DNA of 64,000 nucleotides, from contig NZ_CM001437.1 in NCBI RefSeq assembly GCF_000243275.1, positions 2,410,490 through 2,474,489 of the forward strand, given 5' to 3'. This DNA is from Myroides odoratus DSM 2801 (GTDB lineage Bacteria; Bacteroidota; Bacteroidia; Flavobacteriales; Flavobacteriaceae). Positions within the stretch are counted from its first letter, which is position 1, and the number at the start of each line of letters is the position of its first letter. The translations under genes and the position numbers were made by a program. The notes beneath the pieces were generated by a model. It saw only the letters and a list, made by a program, of their open reading frames with translations. It made no database searches and was not told the DNA's origin. Shown here one piece after another: positions 25,584 through 34,723 of this stretch.

Positions 25584-27209
25584 TTATCCTAAGAAAGGAT
25601 ATTTGTAATCTTTTGCAGGAACAAAGGTTTCTTTAATTGTTCTTGGCGATACCCAACGCAATAAGTTCAAGATAGAACCTGCTTTGTCGTTTGTACCAGA
25701 AGCTCTCGCTCCACCAAATGGTTGTTGACCTACAACAGCTCCCGTTGGTTTGTCATTGATGTAGAAGTTACCAGCAGAGTTTACTAACGCTTCAGTAGCT
25801 TCTGCAATAGCATAACGACATTGAGAGAAGATAGCTCCAGTTAAGGCATAAGCTGAAGTCTCATCTACTAATTTCAATGTTTCAGTCCATTTTGCATCCT
25901 CGTATACGTAAATAGTTAAAACAGGACCGAATAATTCTGTTTCCATTGTATCGTATTTTGGATTTGAAGTTAAGATAACTGTTGGCTCAACAAAGTACCC
26001 TACAGATTTATCGTATTTTCCTCCTAATACTACTTCTGCATCTGTAGCCGCTTTTGCTGCTTCGATTGCTTTCGCCAATTTGTCGAAAGAACTTTCAGAA
26101 ATTACAGAAGATACGAAGTTTGAAGGATCTTCAGGCGTACCCATTTTAATTGTAGCTAAATCAGCAGCCATAAAATCTTTTACTTGTGGCCATAATGAAG
26201 CAGGAATATACGCTCTTGAAGCTGCAGAACATTTTTGTCCTTGGTATTCGAAAGCTCCTCTTGTTAAAGCAACAGCAACTTCTTTTGGACAAGAAGATGG
26301 ATGTGCTAACACATAATCTTTTCCTCCTGTTTCCCCAACAATTCTAGGGTATGTTTTATAGTTGTTGATGTTTTGTCCGATTTTTGTCCACATGCTATTG
26401 AAAACACCAGTTGATCCTGTAAAGTGGATACCAGCGAAGTCAGGGCTAGCTAAAAGTGTATCTGTAATCATAGCAGAATCACCGTATACTACGTTGATTA
26501 CACCGTCAGGTAAACCTGCTAATTTGAATACTTCAACAATTACTCTAGCAGAGTAAATTTGTGTAGCAGATGGTTTCCAAACAACCACGTTCCCCATCAT
26601 GGCAACTGAAGACGGTAAGTTTCCAGAAATTGCAGTAAAGTTAAATGGAGTAATTGCGTATACGAAACCTTCTAATGGTCTGTGCTCTAATCTATTCCAA
26701 ACTCCATCAACTGATAACGGTTGCTCTGAATAAATTTGAGACATATATTCAACGTTAAATCTCAAGAAGTCGATGAATTCACAAGCTGCATCAATCTCTG
26801 CTTGGTGTAACGTTTTTGCTTGAGCAATCATCGTTGCTGCATTGATTTTAGCACGGTAAGGACCTGCTAATAATTCAGCTGCTTTTAAGAAAATCGCTGC
26901 TCTGTGTTCCCATGGCATTGCTGCCCATTTTGTTTTTGCTTCTAAAGCAGTAGCGATTGCTTTCTCAACTAATGCTTTGTCTGCTTGGTGATAAACACCT
27001 AATTTATGTTTGTGATCAAAAGGTGGGAATAAATCTTTTGTATTTCCAGTTCTGATTTCTTCTCCACCAATAAATAATGGAATATCAACTAATTGGCTAT
27101 ATTGCTCTTTGAAAGAGTTCAAAGTCAATTCTCTCTCTTGCGTCCCAGGCGCGTATGATTTTACAGGCTCATTAATAGCACTCGGAACTTTGTAGAATCC
27201 TTTTGACAT
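25584..27209 (-). CDS. pruA: L-glutamate gamma-semialdehyde dehydrogenase
   Basis: Oxidises glutamate semialdehyde (from pyrroline-5-carboxylate) to glutamate with NAD, the second step of proline breakdown. 541 residues, the length of the monofunctional P5C dehydrogenases. Visible are PFNFTAISGNLPSS, the Rossmann GSTGVFNSMW, the catalytic Glu in GETGGKD and the catalytic Cys in YQGQKCSAASRAY, and the C-terminal QQPFGGARASGTNDKAG block. No proline dehydrogenase gene is adjacent. A -7 box TACCTTTG lies at 27248-27255 on the reverse strand. Confidence 0.95.
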   Translation of the reverse strand: MSKGFYKVPSAINEPVKSYAPGTQERELTLNSFKEQYSQLVDIPLFIGGEEIRTGNTKDLFPPFDHKHKLGVYHQADKALVEKAIATALEAKTKWAAMPWEHRAAIFLKAAELLAGPYRAKINAATMIAQAKTLHQAEIDAACEFIDFLRFNVEYMSQIYSEQPLSVDGVWNRLEHRPLEGFVYAITPFNFTAISGNLPSSVAMMGNVVVWKPSATQIYSARVIVEVFKLAGLPDGVINVVYGDSAMITDTLLASPDFAGIHFTGSTGVFNSMWTKIGQNINNYKTYPRIVGETGGKDYVLAHPSSCPKEVAVALTRGAFEYQGQKCSAASRAYIPASLWPQVKDFMAADLATIKMGTPEDPSNFVSSVISESSFDKLAKAIEAAKAATDAEVVLGGKYDKSVGYFVEPTVILTSNPKYDTMETELFGPVLTIYVYEDAKWTETLKLVDETSAYALTGAIFSQCRYAIAEATEALVNSAGNFYINDKPTGAVVGQQPFGGARASGTNDKAGSILNLLRWVSPRTIKETFVPAKDYKYPFLG

Positions 27210-27247
27210 AATGTACTTTTTTTCGGGTTTATTAAAATATATAACTA

Positions 27248-27255
27248 CAAAGGTA
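27248..27255 (-). promoter_or_regulatory. -7 promoter box for pruA
   Basis: Reverse-strand TACCTTTG, 38 bases upstream of the pruA start. Confidence 0.55.
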
Positions 27256-27307
27256 ATTAATTTTACTCGAATTACAGGTTATTACACACTAGTTTAACTT
27301 AAAGCGT

Positions 27308-27694
27308 CTAATTTAAAATAAAGGGCGCTACGAGTTTAAAGAAGGGAATTTCAACCGTAATCATTTCTTGATTTTCTGTGCGAATGACATTGTAATATCC
27401 ATGCATCGCTCCAGAAGTAGAGGTCAATACACAACCACTGCTATAGGTGTAGGTTTCATTGGGTAAAATAAGGGGTTGTTCCCCTACAACACCCAAGCCT
27501 TCTACAATTTCTTTGGCATTGAGTGAATCGTAAATTTCCCAATGACGCGAGTGGATCTGTATGGTAGAATCGCTCTGATTTTCGATGGTAATTTCATAAC
27601 TAAAAGCAAATTGCATGCTATTACTTCGTTGAAAAAAACCTTCATACAGTGTTTCTACTGTTACATTTACTCCTTTGGTTTGTTTTGATACCAT
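27308..27694 (-). CDS. apaG: ApaG-domain protein
   Basis: 128 residues, the usual size of ApaG, a fibronectin-III-like beta-sandwich protein linked to Co/Mg resistance in enterobacteria; its biochemical role is unclear. Conserved blocks are FSYEITIENQSDSTIQIHSRHWEIYD, EIVEGLGVVGEQPLILPNETYTYSSGC and GAMHGYYNVI. It starts 20 bases after the DUF5103 gene and is probably cotranscribed with it. Confidence 0.92.
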   Translation of the reverse strand: MVSKQTKGVNVTVETLYEGFFQRSNSMQFAFSYEITIENQSDSTIQIHSRHWEIYDSLNAKEIVEGLGVVGEQPLILPNETYTYSSGCVLTSTSGAMHGYYNVIRTENQEMITVEIPFFKLVAPFILN

Positions 27695-27714
27695 AATGCT
27701 GTTCCTTTTTATTT

Positions 27715-28959
27715 TTAGTACGTAATCTGTTCTGCATTTGCTTCTGCAAAACCGATAACACGATCATATAAATCAGTATTTCCTTTATAATATACTAAAA
27801 CTTGATATTTATTTGTGGTCAGAGCGTGATTCCCGTCCGGGTTGTGCTCGGTGCTAACTTTACCTTTTACCACGGCTGTAATGTTGTAATTGGTGAATCC
27901 TTGCTTGATGAGAATGGCTTTCTCAAAACGATCCGTTTCTGGATTGTAGGTCAACTGATGCTCTGGGGTTAATTCATAATTGTTGAACATCCCCGTAACA
28001 AAGTACACCTCGTTTTTATCCTCACCTACAGGTTGAAAGGTGAAATATACCCAGCTGTATTCTGCTTCAATTTCCGCCTTTTTTCCATAGATATTACGCA
28101 CTCTAAACGAACCGTTGATATCGGGGTAGTAAGAATATTTCTTATCCAACCATCCTGTAATCGGGTAAAGCGTCGTTTTATACATGTCGTTTTCCTTCCC
28201 ATTGAAGTAAATCATGTTGTTGGCTTGTTTTAAATCACTATTGTCAAAATAGCGAAATTGGTTGCTTCCCCAAAAACTAGTCTCCTTGTCGTATTTGTAA
28301 ATTAAATCTGTACCAATGGTATATTGAGGGGGAACTTTGGTAATATATGAATCCCAACGACCATTTTGGAACAACGCTACTTTGATATTCGCTGTTGGAT
28401 TTTGATACGTTTGATCCCCTAATTTAATGGTCAGTTCTAAAGATTGTTTCGTATCGATATAGGTTAAATCTCTTGCTCTTTTTACCTGTGCACCCACACC
28501 AACCGTATTTTCATACAAGACAAATTTGCGTCGGATGACTACTTGATTATCTTCATCGTAAATCTCTAAGATGTAGTTACCGCTTTTGGTAATGCGATAC
28601 ATGGAGTTCGGGATGGTCAACTTGTAATGGGTGTACATCTGCAACGTATTGAATGAAGTGTTGTACTGTTGGATGCGTTGATTGTCCATTCCCTTGATGT
28701 ATTCAATCGGTCTCAATTGAGAAGGGGTCCAATCGTAGTTATAAGCCTGAACACGGTAGTAGTAATTTCCTTCATCTCCATACAAATCGTCAAATTCGAG
28801 TGCAAAGCTCTCATTTAAGGGAAAGAAAGGAGTGACAGCTTGATCATTATTCATGAAAGCAGCCATTTTGATGTAGTTGGCAGTATAATCCTGTGTTGAC
28901 TGTGCTTGAGTAAGCAACGTGCAAAAAAAGAAAATAAAAAGCCATTTTACGTTCAACAT
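27715..28959 (-). CDS. DUF5103 type IX secretion system plug-family protein
   Basis: 414 residues with a Sec signal peptide (KWLFIFFFCTLLTQAQS; cleavage about residue 19). The mature protein matches DUF5103, now linked to the plug protein of the type IX secretion translocon of Bacteroidota. Family-like blocks are SFALEFDDLYGDEGNYYYRVQ, LRPIEYIKGMDNQRIQQYNTSFNTLQMYTHYKLTIP and GNYILEIYDEDNQ. It ends close to ApaG and is preceded by a HAD phosphatase gene 13 bases upstream, all on the reverse strand. Periplasmic or outer-membrane location is inferred. Confidence 0.88.
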   Translation of the reverse strand: MLNVKWLFIFFFCTLLTQAQSTQDYTANYIKMAAFMNNDQAVTPFFPLNESFALEFDDLYGDEGNYYYRVQAYNYDWTPSQLRPIEYIKGMDNQRIQQYNTSFNTLQMYTHYKLTIPNSMYRITKSGNYILEIYDEDNQVVIRRKFVLYENTVGVGAQVKRARDLTYIDTKQSLELTIKLGDQTYQNPTANIKVALFQNGRWDSYITKVPPQYTIGTDLIYKYDKETSFWGSNQFRYFDNSDLKQANNMIYFNGKENDMYKTTLYPITGWLDKKYSYYPDINGSFRVRNIYGKKAEIEAEYSWVYFTFQPVGEDKNEVYFVTGMFNNYELTPEHQLTYNPETDRFEKAILIKQGFTNYNITAVVKGKVSTEHNPDGNHALTTNKYQVLVYYKGNTDLYDRVIGFAEANAEQITY

Positions 28960-28972
28960 GAGCGATGATCTA

Positions 28973-29638
28973 TTAAGGGGTTACGTAATTTAAAGCTAAG
29001 AAATTTTCTTCAAATTCCTCTAAATTAAATAGTTTTCTATCTGCTAAATTAAATTTAGGGTCTTCGTAAAACTCCAATTCAGGAACCACAAAGACGGTCA
29101 TTCCAGCATTTTTACCTGCTGTAGCTCCTGTAAAAGAATCTTCAACAACAAGGCAATGCTCTGGTTGACTGTTTAGATTTTGTGCAGCTTGTAGATACAC
29201 ATCAGGAGCGGGTTTGCCTTGAGGGACATCCAATGCAGATACTGTCGTTTGAAAAAAGGAATGAATATCCAATCGCGTTAAAACAGTTTGAATCAACGAA
29301 GGCGTAGAGTTTGTCGCTAAACCAATTTTAATCCCTTGGGCTTGTAAAAAGGTTAAGGTGGCTAAAACCCCTCTTTTGATTTCTCCTTCTTGGCGAACTA
29401 GTTCATCTACGCGGTCGATAACGGCTTGTTCTACTTCTTCGAGTGAATGGCCAGTCCAAGGAAATAAACGATACCAAAGTTCAGTTACTGCTCTTGTGGT
29501 TTGTCCAGTGGTTTGATGGGCTATTGCTTCACTCCATTGACAACCAACAGCAGTAAAAACTTCTCTTTCTGCTTGTTGCCAAAATTTTTCAGAATCAATT
29601 AAAACGCCATCCATATCAAAAAGTACGGTCGTAATCAT
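28973..29638 (-). CDS. HAD-IA family phosphatase (beta-phosphoglucomutase/HxpB-like)
   Basis: 221 residues with all four HAD motifs: DMDGVLIDSE (8-17; nucleophile and general-acid aspartates), a cap domain, LATNS (motif II), the lysine in GKPAPDVYL and VVEDSFTGATAGKNAGM (motif IV). The sequence fits the group that includes beta-phosphoglucomutase and sugar or hexitol phosphatases such as HxpB. The substrate cannot be chosen from sequence. It precedes DUF5103 and apaG on the same strand. Confidence 0.88.
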   Translation of the reverse strand: MITTVLFDMDGVLIDSEKFWQQAEREVFTAVGCQWSEAIAHQTTGQTTRAVTELWYRLFPWTGHSLEEVEQAVIDRVDELVRQEGEIKRGVLATLTFLQAQGIKIGLATNSTPSLIQTVLTRLDIHSFFQTTVSALDVPQGKPAPDVYLQAAQNLNSQPEHCLVVEDSFTGATAGKNAGMTVFVVPELEFYEDPKFNLADRKLFNLEEFEENFLALNYVTP

Positions 29639-29707
29639 AGTTAAAATACGTAAACGAATAATAGTTGTACGAATATACGCAAAAGCGATAGAATGAGAAA
29701 GGAAGGT

Positions 29708-30478
29708 TTACAGTGGTTTGAAACAAACTGGGATAATTTCTCCCGCTGCTAAACAATATTTTTCCACTTCGGCTGGGGTAAGTCGATGGGTGTAATCCTC
29801 TTCAATAACCGTAAAACCAATCTGACGCAGTTTATCAAAATAATCTGTTCCATAAACGCGAACGTGATCATATTGACCAAACAGCAAGGTGCGCTCTTTG
29901 GGGTCTGTGATGCTGTCATCTTGAAAAGTAGTTGCTCTATTCAAGTCTTGAGGAACTTGAAAAATGCCCATACCACCAGGTTTTAGGATGCGATATAATT
30001 CTTGCATGGCTTTGGTATCATCGGGAATGTGTTCCAATACGTGATTACACAAGATTATATCAAATGAATGATCCGCAAAAGGTAAGTTACAGATATCTGC
30101 TTTGACATCCGCTAAAGGCGATTCTAAATCTGTCGTGGTATACGTTAAATTGGCCTGTTTTTTAAAGCGCTTATAAAAGGCTTGTTCAGGGGCAAAGTGC
30201 AAGACGTGATGTGGAGCCGTGAAAAAATCAGTTTCTCTTTGTAAGTACAGCCATAACAAACGATGTCTTTCTAAAGACAACGTGCTTGGAGAAAGTACGT
30301 TGTTTCGCTGTTTGGCATAGCCATAAGGTAAAAAACTTTTAAAACTTTTGCCATCAATAGGATCCGTATAGCGATCACCTTTGAGGTACCAGGCAAAAAT
30401 AGGTCGAACAAGATAACTCAACCGAATTAAAATCGGTCGAGGTATAATGTTCAGTATTGTTTTGAAAAGTTTCTTCAT
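29708..30478 (-). CDS. Class I SAM-dependent methyltransferase
   Basis: 256 residues. A basic N-terminal tail with SFLPYGYAKQRNNVLSPSTLSLERHRLLWLYL (about 49-80) precedes a Rossmann methyltransferase domain: VLHFAPEQAFYKRFKK (motif I in a modified form), ADICNLPFADHSFDIILCNHVLEHIPDD (motifs II-III) and LYRILKPGGMGIFQVP. The family is Methyltransf_11-like with unknown substrate; similar proteins often sit near cell-surface sugar genes. It follows map by 13 bases and is cotranscribed. Confidence 0.85.
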   Translation of the reverse strand: MKKLFKTILNIIPRPILIRLSYLVRPIFAWYLKGDRYTDPIDGKSFKSFLPYGYAKQRNNVLSPSTLSLERHRLLWLYLQRETDFFTAPHHVLHFAPEQAFYKRFKKQANLTYTTTDLESPLADVKADICNLPFADHSFDIILCNHVLEHIPDDTKAMQELYRILKPGGMGIFQVPQDLNRATTFQDDSITDPKERTLLFGQYDHVRVYGTDYFDKLRQIGFTVIEEDYTHRLTPAEVEKYCLAAGEIIPVCFKPL

Positions 30479-30491
30479 TAGCGGAAGTGAA

Positions 30492-31310
30492 TTATAAAAC
30501 TAAAGGATTAGCTCTAAACTCATCTTCTTCATTGCTTTGGATTCCCAAGGCTTGGTAAATGTATTGGAACGTAGATAACAATTCTGGTTTACCATTCACT
30601 AAAGCCACATCGTGCTCAAAGTGTGCGGATGGTTTTCCATCACGCGTAACGATAGTCCATCCGTCATTCAGTTGTTTGATGTTTCTTGTTCCTAAGTTAA
30701 TCATAGGTTCAATCGCAACAACCATACCTTCAACGAATTTCTTTCCTCTTCCTGGTTTACCGTAATTCGGCATCTCAGGAGCTTCGTGCATTTTTGTTCC
30801 TAGTCCGTGACCTACTAATTCACGTACTACCGTATAGCCTTCTTTTTCGCAATAGCGCTGAATAGCACTTCCTACATCTTCTACGCGGTTACCCAATTTG
30901 AATTCGCGAATCCCAACGTAAAGCGATTCTTTGGTGATTTGCAATAAACGCTTTGTTTCAGGTGCAACTTCACCTACTTCAAAGGTATAGGCATGGTCAC
31001 CATAGTATCCATTCATAACTGTTCCACAGTCAATCGATACGATATCACCTTCTATAATGGGTTTATCTGTTGGTAGTCCATGTACAATTTGCTCGTTTAC
31101 ACTAGTCAAAATAGTAGAAGGACATCCATATAATCCTTTGAATCCCGGTACTGCACCGTGATCTCTGATAAATTCTTCTGCTTTTTTATCTAATTCTAAA
31201 GTCGTTACTCCTGGCTTTAGCTCTGTTGCAAGCATCCCTAATGTTTTAGAAACTAAAAGGGCACTTTGTCTCATCAACTCAATTTGTTCTAGAGTTTTTG
31301 GAATGATCAT
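30492..31310 (-). CDS. map: Type I methionine aminopeptidase
   Basis: Removes the initiator methionine from new proteins. 272 residues. Metal ligands of the pita-bread fold are seen in the SIDCGTVMNGYYGDHAYTF block (two aspartates), GHGLGTKMHEAPEMPNYG (His), VVAIEPMINLG (Glu) and FEHDVALV (the final ligand region). The gene leads a unit with the methyltransferase. A reverse-strand TAATTTTG at 31332-31339 is a candidate -7 box. Confidence 0.95.
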   Translation of the reverse strand: MIIPKTLEQIELMRQSALLVSKTLGMLATELKPGVTTLELDKKAEEFIRDHGAVPGFKGLYGCPSTILTSVNEQIVHGLPTDKPIIEGDIVSIDCGTVMNGYYGDHAYTFEVGEVAPETKRLLQITKESLYVGIREFKLGNRVEDVGSAIQRYCEKEGYTVVRELVGHGLGTKMHEAPEMPNYGKPGRGKKFVEGMVVAIEPMINLGTRNIKQLNDGWTIVTRDGKPSAHFEHDVALVNGKPELLSTFQYIYQALGIQSNEEDEFRANPLVL

Positions 31311-31331
31311 ACTTTATTGATTTAAGAACTA

Positions 31332-31339
31332 CAAAATTA
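31332..31339 (-). promoter_or_regulatory. Candidate -7 box for map
   Basis: Reverse-strand TAATTTTG matching TAnnTTTG, 21 bases upstream of the map start. Confidence 0.5.
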
Positions 31340-31426
31340 CGGTATTCCTTTGAATCTAAAAAATGGATGAAAATGGAATTTTAGAAATAAAGAAGTTCTA
31401 TGTTGTTGAACAGCAAAATAATTGGC

Positions 31427-32092
31427 TTATTTCCAATCTGAAGCTTGAATGGTATAAGAGTTAGCATTGACTTCTAACTGAATCGCCGCATTGCCTGGTT
31501 GGGCTTTTATTGCCGTAGGATACCAGTTTCTTTCAGGAGTAACGAAGATAAGTAACCCTTCATCGTCGCCAATCGCGCAGAATTCAGGTAAAGGTTGCGC
31601 TTTGTCGAAATACTGTAATCCCGTTTGTTGCATAATCCCTTCTGCTGTTTGCATCGGTTGGGCAGTTACAATACCGATTTCGCTAATATTCAACATTTCT
31701 TTGGGTGTAAAAGGTTGATCGAGTACCGTTTGAATATCTTCTCTTGCAATGAATTCAAGTAAATTACCATTCAAATCCCAAAAGTAAATCGATTGTGCTT
31801 TCCAAGCATCGAAATAGGTAATAACTTCGGCTTTCGGAGAAGGAAGTAGTTCAAGGTTATGCGCCTCTGCCCAAGCAATAGCCTGCGCTAGGTGATTTGT
31901 AGCAATATTAAACGCAAGGTGATAAAAAGCAGGGCTGTCTTTTTTCTCTTGAAAAATCAATTTGGTGTCACCTGCTTGAAAGTGAACTTCGTTTTGTGTT
32001 TGTGCGGTAAGTGCTAAACCTAAGGTATGTTGATAAAAATGAATGATGTTATGTAGGTTTGCTGTTTCTAAGGTTAAGGCTGTTATCTTCAT
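31427..32092 (-). CDS. VOC family protein (glyoxalase/bleomycin-resistance fold)
   Basis: 221 residues with two betaalphabetabetabeta modules (about 1-115 and 126-205). Typical strings are LHNIIHFYQHTLGL, FYHLAFNIATNHLAQAIAWAEAHNLEL and SIYFWDLNGNLLEFIARE. The family comprises metal-dependent lyases, isomerases, dioxygenases and binding proteins, so the reaction is not called. Single-gene unit. Confidence 0.85.
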   Translation of the reverse strand: MKITALTLETANLHNIIHFYQHTLGLALTAQTQNEVHFQAGDTKLIFQEKKDSPAFYHLAFNIATNHLAQAIAWAEAHNLELLPSPKAEVITYFDAWKAQSIYFWDLNGNLLEFIAREDIQTVLDQPFTPKEMLNISEIGIVTAQPMQTAEGIMQQTGLQYFDKAQPLPEFCAIGDDEGLLIFVTPERNWYPTAIKAQPGNAAIQLEVNANSYTIQASDWK

Positions 32093-32229
32093 GATTTACT
32101 TTGTATTTGTTTAAAGTAAAGGTAGAGTGAACCGCACTTTGTTGTAACTTATTTCCATGGAATAAAAAAATAGAAGTATAGATAAAAACAATAAAAAAGA
32201 GGCAATAAAAAGCCTCTTTTTCATTAGTA

Positions 32230-32803
32230 TCATTGAACAAACTTAGGTTCTAATTGCAATAAATCATTAGAAGCTTGTGTGAGTTTTCCCTTTTCAAAAG
32301 CATATAAACTAGCATTTTGTTTGTGTACAATTTCTGTTGAATTTACTTCATTTTTAAGTAAGTCCAACAGAAAACGATCGTAATATTTGCCTCTCATATT
32401 GGTATGGTACGCTTTATAATCTATTACATAAAGTGGTAGGTTGACCTGTTGATTTAGTGTAGCGCCTAAATTATTGTATCCTACGGTTACCAAGTAGAGT
32501 TTATATCCATTCTCCTCTGCCCAGCGTTTAAACGTTGCTAAAGGATAACAAGTAGATCCTGAGCAACCATTCGCAAAGGTGTAAACCAGAATTTTATCGT
32601 GTTGTTCCATTTGTTGACGAATCTGCTCTCCTGTAATGCGATAGAGGCGATTAGGAAGAGTATCCTTTCCTGCTTCATAGGTTGCAAGATAGGGGGTAGA
32701 AAGCCGGATCTAATTTTTTGTAATCACTTGTTAATCCAGTTATCGTAATGCAAGAGCTGCACAATAGTGCGAGACCTGCTAACGCGAGTAATTTATATTT
32801 CAT
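32230..32803 (-). pseudogene. Frameshifted small lipoprotein with a thioredoxin-like look
   Basis: A lipoprotein signal starts at 32803 (MKYKLLALAGLALLCSSC) and continues to LDPAFYP before the frame breaks at a C5 run (complement 32692-32696). Dropping one C reads on as YLATYEAGKDTLPNRLYRITGEQIRQQM and then into the 126-residue remainder beginning near 32610. The repaired product is 190 residues. The second part has a CSGSTC motif and a beta-alpha pattern (KILVYTFANG, then YKLYLVTVGYNN) that resembles thioredoxin-like proteins, though no family is assigned. It is either an assembly error or a real single-base mutation. Confidence 0.8.
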
Positions 32804-32853
32804 GGGTTGATTGGTGTTAAGTCAAACGAATATAGCGAATTAATCACAAAAAA

Positions 32854-32879
32854 AGCGCTTTGTGTTTTTACAAAGCGCT
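32854..32879 (-). terminator. Terminator of gpmI
   Basis: AGCGCTTTGT and ACAAAGCGCT pair around a six-base loop, with a T tract in the reverse-strand direction, 25 bases past the gpmI stop. Confidence 0.8.
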
Positions 32880-32903
32880 GCTGTTTTTATGTTGCTCCTA
32901 GGG

Positions 32904-34421
32904 TTAAACCAAGGAGTTTCTCGTCATTTCTTTTGGTTGAGGTAATCCCATTAATTTTAAAATCGTTGGGGCAATATCTCCTAAAACACCGTGGTTGATG
33001 GTTTTGATATCTTTATCAACTAGAATAATTGGCACTGGATTCGTAGTGTGTGCGGTATTCGGACTACCGTCTTCGTTTAGCATGGTTTCACAGTTTCCGT
33101 GATCGGCTAATACGATAGTCGTATAATTATTTGCTAAAGCTGCTTCAATTACCTCTTTGGCACATTGATCTACTGCTTCACAAGCTTTAATTGCCGCTTC
33201 CATTACTCCAGTATGTCCAACCATATCCCCATTGGCAAAGTTTAAACACACAAAGTCAACTTCTCCTTTTTGCAATTCTGGAATTAAAGCATCTTTTAAA
33301 TCATAAGCGCTCATTTCGGGTTGCAAATCATAGGTTGCTACTTTAGGCGAAGGACATAAAATGCGTTGCTCTCCTGCGAAAGGTAATTCTCTACCGCCTG
33401 AAAAGAAAAAGGTTACGTGTGGATATTTTTCTGTTTCGGCAATTCTAATTTGTTTTTTGCCGTGTTGAGCGATAATTTCTCCAAGCGTATGATGTAAATT
33501 CTCTTTGTCGTATACCACATGCACACGTCTAAAAGTATCATCATAGTTGGTTAAGGTTACAAAATACAAAGGCAAGGCTTTCATTTCGTATTCAGGGAAA
33601 TTATCTTGTGATAGCACATGGGTTAATTCACGCCCACGATCTGTACGGAAGTTAAAGAAGATAACTACATCATCGGCTGCAATTTTACCAACAGGGTGAT
33701 TGTCTTCATCAACCATCACGATAGGTTCAATGAATTCATCTGTAATTTGATTCACGTAACTTGCTTCGATGCTTTTTACTGCATCTGTAGAGTGAATTCC
33801 CTTTCCTTCTACCAATAAATGATAGGCTTTTGCTACTCTCTCCCAACGTTTATCGCGATCCATAGCATAATAACGCCCAATGACAGAAGCCAGTTGAACA
33901 GGAGAATAGGCAATGTGTTCTTCTAATTTAGCAATGTGTTTCACTCCTGATTTCGGGTCTACATCACGTCCATCTGTAAAAGCATGAACAAATAAATCTT
34001 GTAAGCCATAATCTACAGCTGCATCAAGTAAGCCATACAAGTGTTTCTCATGCGAATGCACGCCACCATCTGAAAGTAAACCGAGAAAGTGAACTTTCTT
34101 GTGGTTTTCTTTTGCATAGGCAAAAGCTGCTTGCAAAGCAGGTTCATGCGCAATCGTTTTGTTTTCAACCGCCATATTGATTTTGACCAAATCTTGGTAC
34201 ACAATTCGACCTGCACCTAAGTTCATATGACCTACTTCAGAATTTCCCATCTGACCTGCTGGCAATCCTACATTTAATCCGTCCGTTAATACATACGTAT
34301 TCGGGTATTGGGTATATAGGCTGTCAATAAAAGGAGTCTGAGCATGTGCGATGGCTGAAACTTTAGGATCTTGCGTTTTTCCCCAGCCATCTAATATCAT
34401 TAAAATTACTTTCTTATTCAT
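32904..34421 (-). CDS. gpmI: 2,3-bisphosphoglycerate-independent phosphoglycerate mutase
   Basis: Interconverts 3- and 2-phosphoglycerate in glycolysis with a two-manganese alkaline-phosphatase-type site. 505 residues, the usual length. The phosphorylated serine S61 lies in MGNSEVGHMNLGAGR; metal ligands are in LMILDGWG, DGRDVDP, NFANGDMVGHTG and VLADHGNCE. A reverse-strand TAAATTTG at 34458-34465 is a candidate -7 box. Confidence 0.96.
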   Translation of the reverse strand: MNKKVILMILDGWGKTQDPKVSAIAHAQTPFIDSLYTQYPNTYVLTDGLNVGLPAGQMGNSEVGHMNLGAGRIVYQDLVKINMAVENKTIAHEPALQAAFAYAKENHKKVHFLGLLSDGGVHSHEKHLYGLLDAAVDYGLQDLFVHAFTDGRDVDPKSGVKHIAKLEEHIAYSPVQLASVIGRYYAMDRDKRWERVAKAYHLLVEGKGIHSTDAVKSIEASYVNQITDEFIEPIVMVDEDNHPVGKIAADDVVIFFNFRTDRGRELTHVLSQDNFPEYEMKALPLYFVTLTNYDDTFRRVHVVYDKENLHHTLGEIIAQHGKKQIRIAETEKYPHVTFFFSGGRELPFAGEQRILCPSPKVATYDLQPEMSAYDLKDALIPELQKGEVDFVCLNFANGDMVGHTGVMEAAIKACEAVDQCAKEVIEAALANNYTTIVLADHGNCETMLNEDGSPNTAHTTNPVPIILVDKDIKTINHGVLGDIAPTILKLMGLPQPKEMTRNSLV

Positions 34422-34457
34422 CGTTGTGTGTTTTTGTCGTTTGAATTATTCCTTATA

Positions 34458-34465
34458 CAAATTTA
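34458..34465 (-). promoter_or_regulatory. Candidate -7 box for gpmI
   Basis: Reverse-strand TAAATTTG matching TAnnTTTG, 36 bases upstream of the gpmI start. Confidence 0.5.
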
Positions 34466-34723
34466 CAGATAGTATTTTTAAGTTCTACTTTTTGAAGGGA
34501 GATTCCTGCACTTTATTTAAAAAAAAGACACTTTTCGCTGTTGACTTTTGAGGTTTTAAGGAAATTGTGATTTTAGGCTACGAAAAAAGCTCAATTCGCA
34601 AAGAATGTACAAAAAAAACATAATTATACCCTTACTTTGGTGATTATCATTTGTTTGGTAAAAATATTTTTTTATTTTTACGACTTCGTAATTAAAAATA
34701 ACCCCTTTTTTAAAGATAATACA

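Noticed and set aside
32230..32610. The 126-residue reverse frame as an independent cytosolic gene
   Set aside because: A lipoprotein signal and a matching reading frame lie directly upstream and join it after loss of one base.
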